From Pseudofabraea citricarpa (lineage: Eukaryota; Ascomycota; Leotiomycetes; Helotiales; Dermateaceae): a stretch of 64,000 nucleotides of DNA. Below, one piece after another: positions 10,848 to 22,394 of this stretch. The number at the start of each line of letters is the position of its first letter. The stretch's first letter is position 1. Under the pieces are notes generated by a model, which had not been told where the DNA came from, ran no database searches, and saw only the letters and a list, made by a program, of their open reading frames with translations. The translations under genes were made by a program, and so were the position numbers. The stretch is taken from positions 1,426,001 to 1,490,000 of the forward strand of contig JAPWGK010000002.1 in the NCBI GenBank assembly GCA_029641185.1. Reading direction: 5' to 3'.

Positions 10848-12594
10848 TCAAGGGCCATGAATACGCTGTCTCTTCGCATCACCAATGGCATCGCCTGTTC
10901 CAATAGCTCCGTTAGCTGGCAAGTCTACCAGAGGAGCTCGCGAAACGTTGTCCATAGGTCTCTTTAACGTTGGAGGCTTGTATTGTCCTCGATTAGACAT
11001 CGGGCTGGGACTTCCTGGAGCCCCGATCCGTCGTGTAGAATCAAGTGAAGGATTGATTATGTTAGGTCGTGCTGGTGGAATTGCTGCTTGGCTAGAACCA
11101 GGCACATGCTTGAGATCTCTAGTCAAAGGTTTTGAGGATTTGTGGTCGATTCCAGGGGTTTTTCTAATGGAGGGACTCTCAGCATGCGGGTTGAAAACAG
11201 GTAGGTTTTGAGGATGGTTTTGAGGAAGAGCATCAGCACTTTGACCCTCTGGAATCATTGATGCTGCTTTGGCTGAGAAGAAACCTGCTCCCGGAGGTGG
11301 TAAAGATATTGGTTCGTCTATTGACGAGGGCTTGCTTTGGCGAGCAGGTGACTCTGGTGCTGCTATTGCTGCTTGTGGAATGTTACGACTTGGTTGATTC
11401 AACACTCGTCCAGGTCCTGGAATTGGCCCTCGTGCCACAGGTCCTGCTTCTTGCGGACGCTGGATTCCAATTCCAGAAGCACTTGTAGATCTTGCAAATC
11501 CACTATTTGGGGTTTGAGGTTGAGGTTGGGGAGGTCCTCCACCAGCTTGTTTCGGTCGTGCTGGTGCAGCCATCGACTGTGCTCGACCCATAGGGACTCT
11601 GTTATGGTTTACAGCTGTTGCACTTGTTGCAGCTATAGGAGTGACTTCAACACTCTTTGTCCCGTTAAAATGACGGGAGGAACCGACTGTGCCTGGCAGA
11701 ACTACTTCATCTGGATGAGAATCAGGGTCTGCCGATACACTAAAGTCTGCCTCGTCAAAGTCTGATTGGGGTCAGTAGAATAAACGGTGAGAGGGCGAGA
11801 ACTACTAACCTCCAAACTCATCATCTATAGTATCTAATAGCTGTCAACAGTCATCTTGGCCCAATTAACGACTTGGACTTACCTATGCTGGTATTGCTCT
11901 GCTTGTCCTCCTGCGGCTTCGCCACTTCGAGTTCCTTCTTCGTAGGCTGGGCATAAGTTGAATGCCGATGCAATTTATCAACATCCCACTTTGTTGGCTG
12001 CGCCTTCACCTTAGTAACCTTTGCTAGATATTCCTTGTCATAGATGCAGTTCCCTAAAACATTTCCAAAGTTTCGAAGTGCTCTCTTCAAAGCATCTGTT
12101 GTGCCTTCTTTCTTGGCTTTCTCAAATGCAGGTGCTTTGCCTCTGCAATTGTCAATGTGACCATATCCTACATCTTCGTGAAATGTCCCATCTCGTAGTG
12201 TAACTCGCACAATGACCGACAAGCCTAAGCTAACCTTTCCAGTGGTTGCATTCTCATCCACGAAGTCAACCTGTGTATTCATGATCTGACTCGACCACCC
12301 ATTAAACCCGAAAACTTCATTTGCCAGTTGAATGCACTTCTCTGCCGCTATATAATGAACCTTCTGCCCACCGGGTCCCGCTCTCGATGAAATGTATTCC
12401 GGGCCCAGCTGCTTTTCGAGGCGGCTTTGCAATGTGGCAATCTCCTGGGCAGTGTATTCTGAAATTCTCGGCTTGACTTCTTCGAACGGATTTGCAATTG
12501 CCAGTGTACTGGCCTGCTGATGCTGCTCCCCGGGTCTGCCTAGAATCAGTAAAGAGCGCGGTACGTGGAGATGGGGGTTTACATACGCAGGCAT
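10848..12594 (-). CDS. RAD52: RAD52 recombination mediator / strand-annealing protein
   Basis: Acts in nuclear homologous recombination, loading Rad51 on RPA-coated DNA and annealing complementary strands. Exons are 12587-12594 (8 nt), 11883-12535, 11810-11833 (24 nt) and 10848-11761, giving 532 aa. The conserved N-terminal annealing domain is unmistakable: YTAQEIATLQSRLEKQLGPE, then SSRAGPGGQKVHYI, FGFNGWSS, and RGKAPAFEKAKKEGTTDALK with ALRNFGNVLGNCIYD. The second half is low-complexity Pro/Ser/Ala-rich, as usual for the Rad51/RPA-binding region, and ends in a basic KRQRIHGP that could serve as a nuclear signal. The tiny first exon (ATG CCT GC) is joined to the ACCCGGGG exon at the GGCAG acceptor, which alone keeps frame. 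In Neurospora the equivalent gene is mus-11. Confidence 0.95.
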
Positions 12595-13180
12595 CTTGAA
12601 TTCTGTGCGGTGCCACAGAGACTATGCTCTGGGTCCTTTACATCGATTGATGGAAAGATGCAGCAAAGCCGTGGGTTCTCGTCGCGATAGATGTCTCGAG
12701 AGAGCGCGTCATGGGTGGCGAACGCGAGGTTGTGACAAAACACGACATCGCGTCTTGACGCCTGATCATGTGACTCCAGGCATCATCCTATCAGCGGCCG
12801 ACTTCTTCAGGCACTTGACATCAGATTCTATAATTACTGCAGTTGCCATACATCCTCTTAATTATGTGGTATGTGTTACCAATTTTTAATAAGACTGTTG
12901 TGATAAAAAGAAAGTAAATTTTTCTAAAGAAGGATCAAAGTCGAACTACATTCTTCACTTTGATGTATTTGAACAGTCAGACGAATGCTTTCATAGCTGG
13001 ATTTATTATAGAAAGCAAAGAGCAAATTATCCCTGAGAATAATCTAGTAGCCAAAGAGTATTTGGATGCAAAATGTGTATCTTATTACGTGAATCTTTAT
13101 GTATGAAAAAAGCTACTAGTACTTCCATCTGTGATTGAGTAGCCGTATATCAAGTGTAATAACTAAAAACTAGCATATTC
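12595..13180. other. RAD52 upstream region
   Basis: The first 200 bp holds the RAD52 promoter and is GC-balanced. From about 12880 the base composition turns AT-rich and no coding or RNA feature is seen. Confidence 0.5.
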
Positions 13181-13184
13181 TTTG

Positions 13185-13720
13185 GCTAGCTAATCTAGGC
13201 ATTCAACATGTAGTTATACACTCCTATAAGCGATCATAAATCAAATAACCTATTACATAAACTAGTGACTCAAATATACTAGTTATCTAGGTAGGCAATC
13301 TAGACATTTAACATGTAATTCTGCACTCCTGCAAGCTCAAATAATCTACCATGCGAATGATCAATACAGGTAAACTAGCCAGATAATCCAAATATCCAGT
13401 ATGTAATTCTACACAACCAAACGATCACAGGTCAGATAATCTACAAGGCGAACAAGCGAGCCAGGTACACAACACTAAACACAAAAAGGCTGTTGATAAT
13501 CAAATTGATAGTCAAGAGGTGGTCAAACAACCTATCATACCAATAGCCAAGCCAGGTACATACCACTAAACATAGAAGAGCTGTTCACAACCCAAGCCAT
13601 AGTGGAGCAGTCGTCAAGTAACCCATCACACGAACAAGCGAGGCCAGGTATATAACGTCAAATACGAAAGAGGCGTCAACAATCAAACGCATGGTCGAGC
13701 GGTAGTACGTCCAGTACAGC
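13185..13720. repeat. Decayed tandem repeat array, unit about 90-105 bp, about six units
   Basis: Matching words recur at regular distances. AATCTAGRCATTYAACATGTA begins at 13192 and 13297, and the related AATCCAAATATCCAGTATGTA at 13385 (spacing 105 and 88). GCCAGGTACAYAMCACTAAACA-like words have their CCAGG at 13461, 13552 and 13644 (spacing 91 and 92). Copies differ by many substitutions, a large share being C/T or G/A. It is noncoding, between RAD52 and the Sts1 gene. This looks like an old minisatellite or the remains of a repeat-rich element; no terminal structures are visible. Confidence 0.7.
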
Positions 13721-14990
13721 AAGCAAAAGCTAACATGCATGGATTTAGCTGGCCAACACAGCATTCAACATGCACTTCTGCAAGCGAGTATACCGGCGCA
13801 TTCCTCAACATCCACTTCTCTTCACACACTTCGGCGCTGTATATACCCTCACAGGTTACGACAGCAATAACACATGGTTGTAGTTACCCTTCACAGGTTA
13901 CAACAAAGCAGAGTGAGTAACACCCTCAACCTCCCCTCTCTCCCCCTACTACCGCTTGACCATACTTTTTCTTTTGCCTTTGCCCTCTTGTCCCGGTCCT
14001 GCCAAGTTAGACTCTGGTGTTGACTCTTACTCTTTGAATGCTATCTGCTTAGATTACTCTGTATTTGCTCTATTACTTTCATCAGTTTCTTTTAAGTGAC
14101 CAGGCAGGTTTTAACTAAGTACCTAGTTTTAGTAAAACTCTTAAAACTCCCCTTCTTTCCCTCCTACTACTTGATTGAACTTATTTTCTCTCCTCCTATG
14201 GTTATTCTATTAAGCTAACCTATAATAATAACTATTATTTTTTGAATATTATTTGCCTGAAGACTTCATATCAGACACCACAGCTTATATTAAAATAGTA
14301 ACCAAATGTAAATTAGCTACGATTTCATGTTATTCCAAGTCTAATATCCACTTGATAGCTTTGGCACTAAAAGCCCTTAAGAGTATAGGAGGGTATATGT
14401 TTGTTTATTCGCTCGCAGGTTGAAAATCTGTTCCTAATTCCCTACCCCATGTAACAATCGATCGCGACTCGCACGTACGCACAGAACAAGAAACCAAAAC
14501 AATCCCAGAAAAGCACTAAAACGTATTTGTTTACGCCAGACATTAAAGATTTGCCACGCCATTTCCATTTCAGTATGATTCCATTCGATTCGGATTGAGG
14601 CTACACACAAAACCTTGCCGCCATTACATGCATGCAGACTTGAAAAGGAAATAAAGAAAGGCAAAGCTCAAGGCCAAACCTGACCGTCGCCCACTATTTC
14701 CCCAGTTGAATATACGCCTGCAAAACTCCTCCCAAAAGCATGCTTGCTTGTCTTGCAAAAGTGTCGCAGAAATTCGATATGAGCGTGAAGAAAAACAAAG
14801 GGGAATCGTCATAAGCTTCGTAATTTGAGGTACTGCCGAATGAGGTTTGCAGTCTATTGATGATTAAACAGAAAACGCCGTTGTTTGCTGATTGGATGAT
14901 GTGCCGGAGACTGATTTTCTATACCATATTGAGCTATTCCATCATGAATTCTTGATTGACTTGAAATATTCTTTCCAGCCGTCGAGGATT
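13721..14990. other. Intergenic, AT-rich, no gene seen
   Basis: A short direct repeat (TCACAGGTTACRACARMR) occurs at about 13851 and 13893. The rest is AT-rich with scattered pyrimidine tracts and no supported gene. Its right end contains the 3' flank of the Sts1/Cut8 gene. Confidence 0.5.
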
Positions 14991-15973
14991 CTACCAGCCA
15001 ACCTGAACAGGCAAATTCGTACCGTAAGTTCCAGAGAAGAGTTGATTTCGAATGGAATTGGCGTCATTCGAATCCATACCCGAGTTTCCACCCATCCAAC
15101 CGAGGTTCGATCCGAGAGCATTCACTGCTAGCTGCATACGCCCACCGGATTGTTGATTGTGCTTAGCCAAAGTTTGGTCCCATCCTCCGGAGTGTAGTTG
15201 AAATCCACCGCCCTTCTTCGACGCCTCGCTAATGACCAGGGCCCAAGCTTTGGAAATTTCGTCGTAAGCGTTATCCTTGTGGTGTTTGTGAGATTGGCTG
15301 TTCCACTCCGGCAGTTCATGAACGACCTTGGTAGCACCGTCAAGGAAACTAAGAGAAATGGTGGCTTGGGTTTCGGTCGGCGGGAGGTATTGTGGTGTAA
15401 AGTCGATTAGGGCATCGATCAGATTAGTCAAGGCTTGTCGAACCCGGTTGTAGGCATAATCTGAACCTGCATCCCCACCGAATGGAAAAGCTTCGCGAAG
15501 CCTGTCCTGATATTGAGAAAGGACATCTAGAGCCGCTGGGACAGAAGGGCGGGGGGCAGACGTGACAACCTCGGACCCGATGTCTGGGTGACGCTCACAA
15601 ATAGTCTGGAGGACCGATCTCAGGGACTGAGCATCGAGGGTCTCGAGGAGGCGAGGAAGGCTGAGTGGTCGGCCGGTGACTTCGTTGGCTCTGACTTTCT
15701 TCGAAGGACGAGCTATGTTTCGTGGAGCAATAGCGGGGGAGTTTTGGGGTGAGATGGACATGCTTTCGTCGAGGCCATCGTCGTCAGCCTTTCGCTTCCG
15801 GGTGGTCATCTTGGACGGGTTGTGGAGAGGAGCGACTGTGGAAGGGAACTGTGTATTAGTAGTGAATCGTGGAGCGAAGGGGGATGAGGGAGCATACGGG
15901 GGGTGGTGGTGGTGTTGTCGTGATGGTTGTGTCGGTGGAAGAAAGTAGGAGGTGTTGGGAGGAGCACGTTCAT
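14991..15973 (-). CDS. STS1: Sts1/Cut8 tethering factor for nuclear proteasome
   Basis: Anchors the 26S proteasome at the nuclear envelope in fission yeast (Cut8), and the budding yeast counterpart Sts1 aids its nuclear import. The best model has exon 1 at 15898-15973 (MNVLLPTPPTFFHRHN...) and exon 2 at 14991-15835, giving 306 aa, the normal fungal size. The MNVLL-type N-terminus and the RKRKADDDG nuclear-signal segment are typical of the family. The conserved core follows: GRPLSLPRLLETLDAQSLRSVL, then ERHPDIGSEV, and YLPPTETQATISLSFLDGAT through KAWALVISEASKK. The GTATGC donor and CTTCCACAG acceptor restore frame. Exon 2 is also open far upstream in its own frame, so a start at the ATG at 15809 (272 aa) cannot be fully excluded. 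It is divergent from the gene at 16842. Confidence 0.9.
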
Positions 15974-16841
15974 TTTTGCTGGAAGTGCACAGCTCAGTCG
16001 TGGTCGGAGCCAGCAAAGGCAGACAATAATTTCTTTGGGGGGTTACGATATGTGAGGAGGTGTGTGTCGAGGCCTTTTCGTGAAGATGCAGGAAGTTCGG
16101 TCGTCGAACTTGATCAGTCGGGGTTTCCCTCGGCCACAACGCTAGTGCAGATCCTGGTCCAGCGGCCAATGAATAACAAAAGGCGCTGATGAACCTCAGT
16201 AATAATAATAATACAGTAATAATGAAGCAAAGTGAATGAATGGCCCCGTGAAGCGAGACTGGCCAAGTACAACAAACAGGGCTCGGGCTCGGGGGAAAGC
16301 TAAATACCCTGTGTGGTGATGGTGATGGTGATGGTGATGGTGATGATGAAGCTGTACACAGAATCATCGCAATCGTCACTTTGCGATGCTGGTCATCTGA
16401 TCTGTATTATGACATCTTCTTTTATTTTATTTTCTCTTTATTACTGTTGGGAAGATGCAATGTCAGGCAAGGAAGGCAGTGTCTTTTCTTTGAGCGCAGC
16501 ACACCACTTAACCAAGTACATCAAGGCCCCACGCCCACGTCCACGCCCAATCTCATCATCTCCGGGCCTCTGACTCCAACCCACGACTCGCACATCATCT
16601 CACCATCTCACCATCTCACCATCTCACCCGAACCACAGCCAACACACAAATTGGGCATCAACTCAATTTCGGCCACCCAGTACAGTACTCTCTTGCACAA
16701 AGCACAAGACACCAGCCCCACCAGCGATAGCAACAACAACAACAATAATAATAGCAATCCACCTATCCCCAAACGAGGAGTCCAAAGCGACCACCAAAAC
16801 ATCAAAGACATCACGAGACCCGTCAGCACAACCAACCTGGA
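15974..16841. promoter_or_regulatory. Divergent intergenic region with several microsatellites
   Basis: This is the promoter-bearing space between Sts1/Cut8 and the 197-aa protein gene. It holds an AAT-rich stretch near 16198-16222, five GGTGAT units at 16315-16344, about 3.5 CACCATCT units at 16601-16628 and an AAC/AAT run near 16732-16755. The last two are probably within the 5' UTR of the right-hand gene. Confidence 0.6.
16315..16344. repeat. GGTGAT hexanucleotide microsatellite, 5 copies
   Basis: Five exact tandem copies, followed by an imperfect GATGAAG. Likely length-polymorphic. Confidence 0.9.
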
Positions 16842-17435
16842 ATGTCTCAAAACAAGAGATCCAGTAGCGAAGCAGGACACGGACCTGAAGGCCAGCCAGA
16901 ATCCAAGAAGCGCCTGGAAGCTCGGAGTCCCATCGAAACAGTGGAAGCTGCAGCGCCGGCACTATTGCAAGATGTCTTTGTCGTTGTTGAGGAGATCAAG
17001 CCGTACAGCGGTATCGTCAACCGCACCACCCTAGGTTTATACTCAAGTCTGAAAGATGCCAACAACGAAGTCTTCAAACTGCGCTCGCAGTATATGGTTG
17101 AAGGGCGGATCCCGCACCAGCAGGCGTCCCGACGACGGTATTTGTATAGTGGAGGGGTAGACGAGAAGGGTTATGCTTGGTGGGCATTTGGTCCTGATCA
17201 TCAAGCGGTGCCATTTGTGCATGGCATTAAGGTGTGCATTTATGAATGGGTCGTTGAGGCCTCGGGGGACGAGGAGGCGGAGGATTGGGAGGATTTGAAT
17301 GAATGGGTTGAGGAGGATTCGGACGAGGAGGATGATGATGATGATCAAGAAGATGATGTTGGGGAAGAATACTATCATCCTGACTCTGAAGAAGATGAAC
17401 TTGACGATCCATCGAAAGATCGGCCATGGCATTGA
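16842..17435 (+). CDS. Uncharacterised 197-aa protein with acidic tail
   Basis: A single-exon gene whose product I do not recognise. The first 40 residues are polar and basic (NKRSSSEAGHG, then KKRLEARSP). Residues about 42-140 look like a compact mixed alpha/beta domain (LLQDVFVVVEEIKPYSG, then NRTTLGLYSSLKDANNEVFK, RYLYSGG, YAWWAFGPDH). From about 142 the protein is a long run of Glu/Asp (DEEDDDDDQEDDVGEE) ending in DRPWH. The folded part, with its Trp/Tyr-rich strands, argues for a real protein. An acidic tail of this kind occurs in nuclear or chromatin-associated proteins, but no function can be assigned. It diverges from Sts1/Cut8. Confidence 0.75.
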   Translation: MSQNKRSSSEAGHGPEGQPESKKRLEARSPIETVEAAAPALLQDVFVVVEEIKPYSGIVNRTTLGLYSSLKDANNEVFKLRSQYMVEGRIPHQQASRRRYLYSGGVDEKGYAWWAFGPDHQAVPFVHGIKVCIYEWVVEASGDEEAEDWEDLNEWVEEDSDEEDDDDDQEDDVGEEYYHPDSEEDELDDPSKDRPWH

Positions 17436-18705
17436 TACCTCTTGCTGAGTAATTTGGATAATTGCATCAGTTGCCAGACACGATCGAAGTCAAATAAGGA
17501 AACTCGTCGAAGATAGCAATAATATGCAACACGACGTGGAGATCATGAGCGATGCAGGATGCCAGCCATCCTAACTACTGGCTAGTCAGACATTGGAGCT
17601 GTCAACAAACCAATTCTCCATCAACCCAGATGAATCTACTCTGGTGCAATATCTCTCACGACGAATACCTTGATGGAGTTTCTTAGACGATAGTAGACAA
17701 CCTGAACCTGCAATTTGAATTACGAAGACACAGCTCCAACCAGGCTATTCCAAAGACCAGGAAATAGAGGCAAAACATAAAGGATGCGGGAATTCAGGTA
17801 TACCACGCTCCAACAATAAATATCGCATCAATAGCAGGACCAGCAGCCCAAAGCTCTTCCCTTGGATTCTTGAATGGTGGGATAAAAGTTATGGTACATG
17901 ACATGGCGGATCTTCCTACTTACCTAGGTAGGTAGTCATATATGTACACACAAGATAAGTAGAGAAGAAATTATAATTGTCTCCAAGACTAAATACCACA
18001 ATTCCTATAATGAACCTCGTTTCCTTGAACAACTCCAACCCATCCTTCGATAACGAGAATAATCTTACTTATACCCCACATGCCCATCTACATACACAAA
18101 GCACCCCTATCCCACAGAGCTTCTCAACCATTCCGACTATTCTATACTATTCCCTCCCATGGCCCATGAATAAATAGCAAAGATATCTCGATACTATAGA
18201 AGAATGGAATGAATGTATTGATTTACATAGGTACTATGTAACTCAATGGCTACAAGAACAAACTCGCTTCCCTTCCATTCTACATTAACAAATTGCAAGT
18301 TGGCTCGAAGCGGCTTTTCAACAGGAAACGGGGGCGTGGCACAGCCTCTCCGATAAAACTCACCTGTGGTATGATGTCACAATCGAGGAAGATTAGAACA
18401 AATTTACTCATCAATAGCTTGAATTATGCACGTTTCGCCGCTCCGGGCCTCTAGTAGACCACTAATTATCTACATTGCCAAGAACGAGACAATCTGTCTT
18501 TCTAGTTTCATGCATTTTCTTGCCTATATCATCTGCCAGCTGCAGACCAAACTCATGTGACAGATTCTTAATCAAAATAAGAAGAATCGGTGGCCCATCA
18601 ATAACAGCAGAACCAATGGCCAATCTTATCATCAGCTCCATGAACGCCCAACCAATTGCAATTGCAAATGCCAATCATTTTTCTTGTAGACAGCGAATGA
18701 TGAAT
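17436..18705. other. Convergent intergenic region, no gene seen
   Basis: This stretch between two convergent genes contains only short, unsupported open frames. It includes a TACCTAGGTAGGTA palindrome-like stretch near 17921-17934 and moderately AT-rich sequence. Confidence 0.5.
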
Positions 18706-21700
18706 TCACTGTTGAGGTGATCTGCGACGACCATCAAGAAGGCTCTGGTTAAGACGAGACTGTAATGCAGCTTGAACATCCTTTCTTGCCTTATCTTGAG
18801 AAGAAGGATCTTTGAGGTCATTACTAGCAAGGTGTGGCGAGTGGACGTTCTCTCGATAATTAGTTGTATTGCGTGATGACGTAGAATGCACTTGATCATC
18901 AGCAACTGCGCCCATTCTCTCGAACATATTACCATGCGCATCTTGTACCCAGACTTTTCGCAGAGTGCTAGCAGTAGCTTGAGATTGCACAGAAGATGAA
19001 GTTGCTGGGGATGGTGGAAGATAAATCGAATGGCTGCCTGAGAATCCTACCGTAGAATTGAATTGAGAGGGGGCCATAGAGTTTATCATTGATCCATATG
19101 ACTTCGTATAATCAGCGAGAGCTCCTTGTGAACGAGAGACTTCGGGTGGATTAGCCCACCTAGAAGCCTTGAGACCTCCATTCAAAGAAAGGGTTGGCTC
19201 TTTAAAGGCTTGATCGGAGTCTTTTGAAAACACATCAGCCGAATTAGCCTTTTCGGAAGTGGCAGCATTGGAGTTTGGCTTGAATTCCGCCTCTGGACCA
19301 GAATGGAACATGTCCTCCTTGGAATCCTTGGATGTGGCTGCGTCGGGGTTTGGCTTATGCTCCTTCTGTAGAGTGGTTTGAAGGCCTCTAGTAGCATGGT
19401 CAACCACTTCTGTGTCAATGACACTCGGCAGGACAGTGTTATCTTGCTTTTGGAATTCCTGCTTGGTATCTTTTTCCTTTTGGGAATTCTTGGTCTGGGT
19501 CTCCGTCTTTGCCAGGGGAGGACAATCACCAACCTCTGAAGAGCGTCGAGATCCGGCAGAGAATATCTTGTTAGCCGCCTGTAACATCTTTCCGTGATCG
19601 AACATGCCGCTTCGGGGAGCCTGGGGAGCATATCTCGAACCCGCAAGACCACCATTTGATTTTTTCAATGACTCAAAGTCCTTCGTGGCAGTGGAGGTGC
19701 TCGAATCATTGTCCGAAGCAGAATCTTTGTTGCTCGATCCATCAGCAATCTTACTCCGAGCAAGACTCTTAGTGATTATGTCAATCGAATCAACCTTGGC
19801 TGGCTTGTTCTGGACACCTACAATGGCTGGAACGGGCTCTGAAGGTGGTTTGATGAGCATAAGATCTTGACCAGCAGTAATACCGGTAGTGTTAGATTGA
19901 GTAATGTGTGCTTTGGTAGAAGTGATGGCATCGGGATTCTTTGGCATAAGCTTTGTGACTGATTGAGCTGGTGGTCCAGCAGCCTTTTCTTGGGGTCGAA
20001 GTGCCATAAGCTCTTCAAAGGTGTAGTGACCACGATGATTGTTCAGGGGAGCCTTTGTATTTGGTACCTCGACTGCCATTCTGGGAATTGCCTTAATAGT
20101 CTCCAATGAGTCAGATCTCTTCATTGTTGAAAGGCTAGCCTGGCTAGTGATTTGAATAGCTCCTTTATCCTGAGCAGCACTTATGTCTTGACCAAAACGA
20201 CTATCTTGAATCTTACTAGTGTGGGTAGACTTCTGAGTCTTATCATACACAGCTTGAGTGAGCTGCGCAGCAAATGATGGGTGCATGTCTGAGAATGATC
20301 TCATGGTCTCTTTGCTCTCGATGTGCTGACTAACAATTGCAGCAGTAGCCGCATAGGCAAGATTCGGCAACTTTTGATGCCCCTCTGCATAGTTTGATGT
20401 GCGAAGCCCACCTTCAAGTACTCGGTTGAACTTGGCTTCAAGTTTAGGGTTGCTGCGTGCTTCATGATCATCGCGAACCAGACGTTGTACTTGATCCAAG
20501 AATGCCAGAGAAGAACAGTTGCTAATATCAGCAACAATCAAGTCGACAAGCTCAGTTGTTATCATCAATGATACCATGTCTGCCATGATTTCGTTGCTAG
20601 ATTCATTAGCAGAATCTAAGGCTGTGATATTCTCGTTCTCATCGATAGATATAAGTGGCACTCCGTTTGAAATGTCATTCATGTCATGCCATGCCTGAGT
20701 TCTCTCTAGACCCGGTGCTGGGCTAAAAATGTCGGCGTCATCTTTGTTAGATATCTTGGGCCCAGATACTGTCATCTTTGCTCGGTAAGCCACAGGGTCG
20801 TCCACCGCTGATTTTGTGTTCTTTGCGTGAAGAGGAGTCTGGAAGCAAAGCAGCCAGGTGTCTGGGTCCCAAACAAACTTGATCCATACACCGTCCAGCT
20901 GGATCAAAGCAGGATTCTTAATTATCTCCTCCAAGAGAAGACTGCCTGAGGAAGCCTTGAGAATGAGCTTGACAAGTGGAGAACCATTCCAGAGAATTTG
21001 TAAGTCCGCTACATTGCCTTCAATAGGAGTGCCATTCTTCTTCACCTTAACCTTGAGCTCCACCAAGGGCTCTTCCTTGATGGCGTTTTGAGTATCGGTT
21101 GTTGATACAATTGTAGCAGCCTTTACATAGGTAGCGGTATCGTGATTAATAGGCTTGTCGACAGGTAGTGGATTATATACCACCGTTGTAGCCGAAATAT
21201 TTCTGGCGTGGGTCTTTGGTTTGTTGGCCGATTCGGAAGCGGAACTGTGTGGGCTCATAATCTCTGGTGCGTTTGGTGCATAGATAGATGAGGCAAGGCC
21301 GCTTGCTTTCTTATTTGTAGGATCAATGAAGCCAGAGCGGGCTAAGAATTCCTCTGGGCTAGCAAGGCCAACACTCGCAGAGGTCCAGGCGCTTGACTTT
21401 GTGGAGGTTCTAGGTTTGATGTCAATGGAAATGTCATTTACGGACCTATTGTCCTCATAAGACAACATTGTATTCGGAAAATCAACACTTGACAAGTTTT
21501 GAGGGCTCACGTACTGCTTTTGACGGGCATTGGGAGGTTGTGGAGCCTTCTTGGGGTAATTCGACATTCGATGCATGGCCTCTTTGGCTTCTGCCTGCGT
21601 ATTGACTTTAGGGCTAATAGTTGAAAAATCAGTCTCCGAGAGTGGTTGGAAGAGTAATGAACACATACCTTGCCTGACCAAGATGGTGGTTGATAATGTC

Positions 21701-22394
21701 CCGATGATTTCTGGTACTTCTAGTCAAACCAGAGTGATGACCACCCCGGCTTGATGTCCCACCACCACGTCCACCTCTCGAAGCGCCACGGGCCTTCTCA
21801 CTGCCTCTGGAGTAACTGGCATTTAAAGCCCTAGCTTCGTTGAGCATGAATTCAGTATATCTCTCTTCGGAATTTCTAGATGCCTTGGCTGCTTGGGCTG
21901 CTTTGGCCGCTTCAATTCGCTCACGAGCGAGTCGGCCGTTGGCTTCTGAGTGAGGGCCATGGGACTCATCACTCTTTGAGACATCTGCAAAATCTAGAGT
22001 GGAATATCAGATAAGTAAGTGTATAAAAATAGACTGATTTGGGGGAAACATACTGTGCCAAGCTGCGGTACTTGCAGGTGGGGCGTTAATAGTACTCTGG
22101 TTGCTGTGGGAGGTCCCACGTCCAGAACTACCTGAGCCAAAACCTCCACGAGTAGCACGTCCCCCACGCCCTGCCGAGGCTCCTCTAGAAGATTGCTTAT
22201 CTTCCAATGGAAGTGTATCCAACCGGCCATCTCCAAGTTCCTCCTAGTAATGGGTCAGATTTAAAGACGTCTGATATGGGTAATAGAAAAATACATACCA
22301 TCATCGCATCATACACTGCATTGAAGTCTGCAGTCGCCTCTGCAGCCGTCGGTGCAGAGACCGGTGGATCATCACCATCCTGAATGTTGCTCAT
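18706..22394 (-). CDS. Large uncharacterised Ser/Ala/Lys-rich protein with RGG-type segments (1172 aa)
   Basis: I do not recognise the family. Exons are 22299-22394, 22054-22243, 21669-21993 and 18706-21613; every junction keeps frame and uses GTATGT donors. The start is MSNIQDGDDPPVSAPT. Two Gly/Arg patches (GRGGRATRGGFGSGSSGRG and RGASRGGRGGGTSSRGG) resemble RGG boxes of RNA-binding proteins. A helical ARERIEAAKAAQAAKASRN segment lies between them. Around residues 400-500 a folded-looking part contains LQILWNGSPLVKLILKASSG and GVWIKFVWDPDTWLLCFQTP, which reads like a small beta-rich domain. Another possible helical domain is near MADMVSLMITTELVDLIVADIS. The remainder is low-complexity with recurrent GLAGSRYAP or GLKASRWANP boxes. 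It may be an mRNP or cytoplasmic regulatory protein, which is inference only. Confidence 0.85.
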
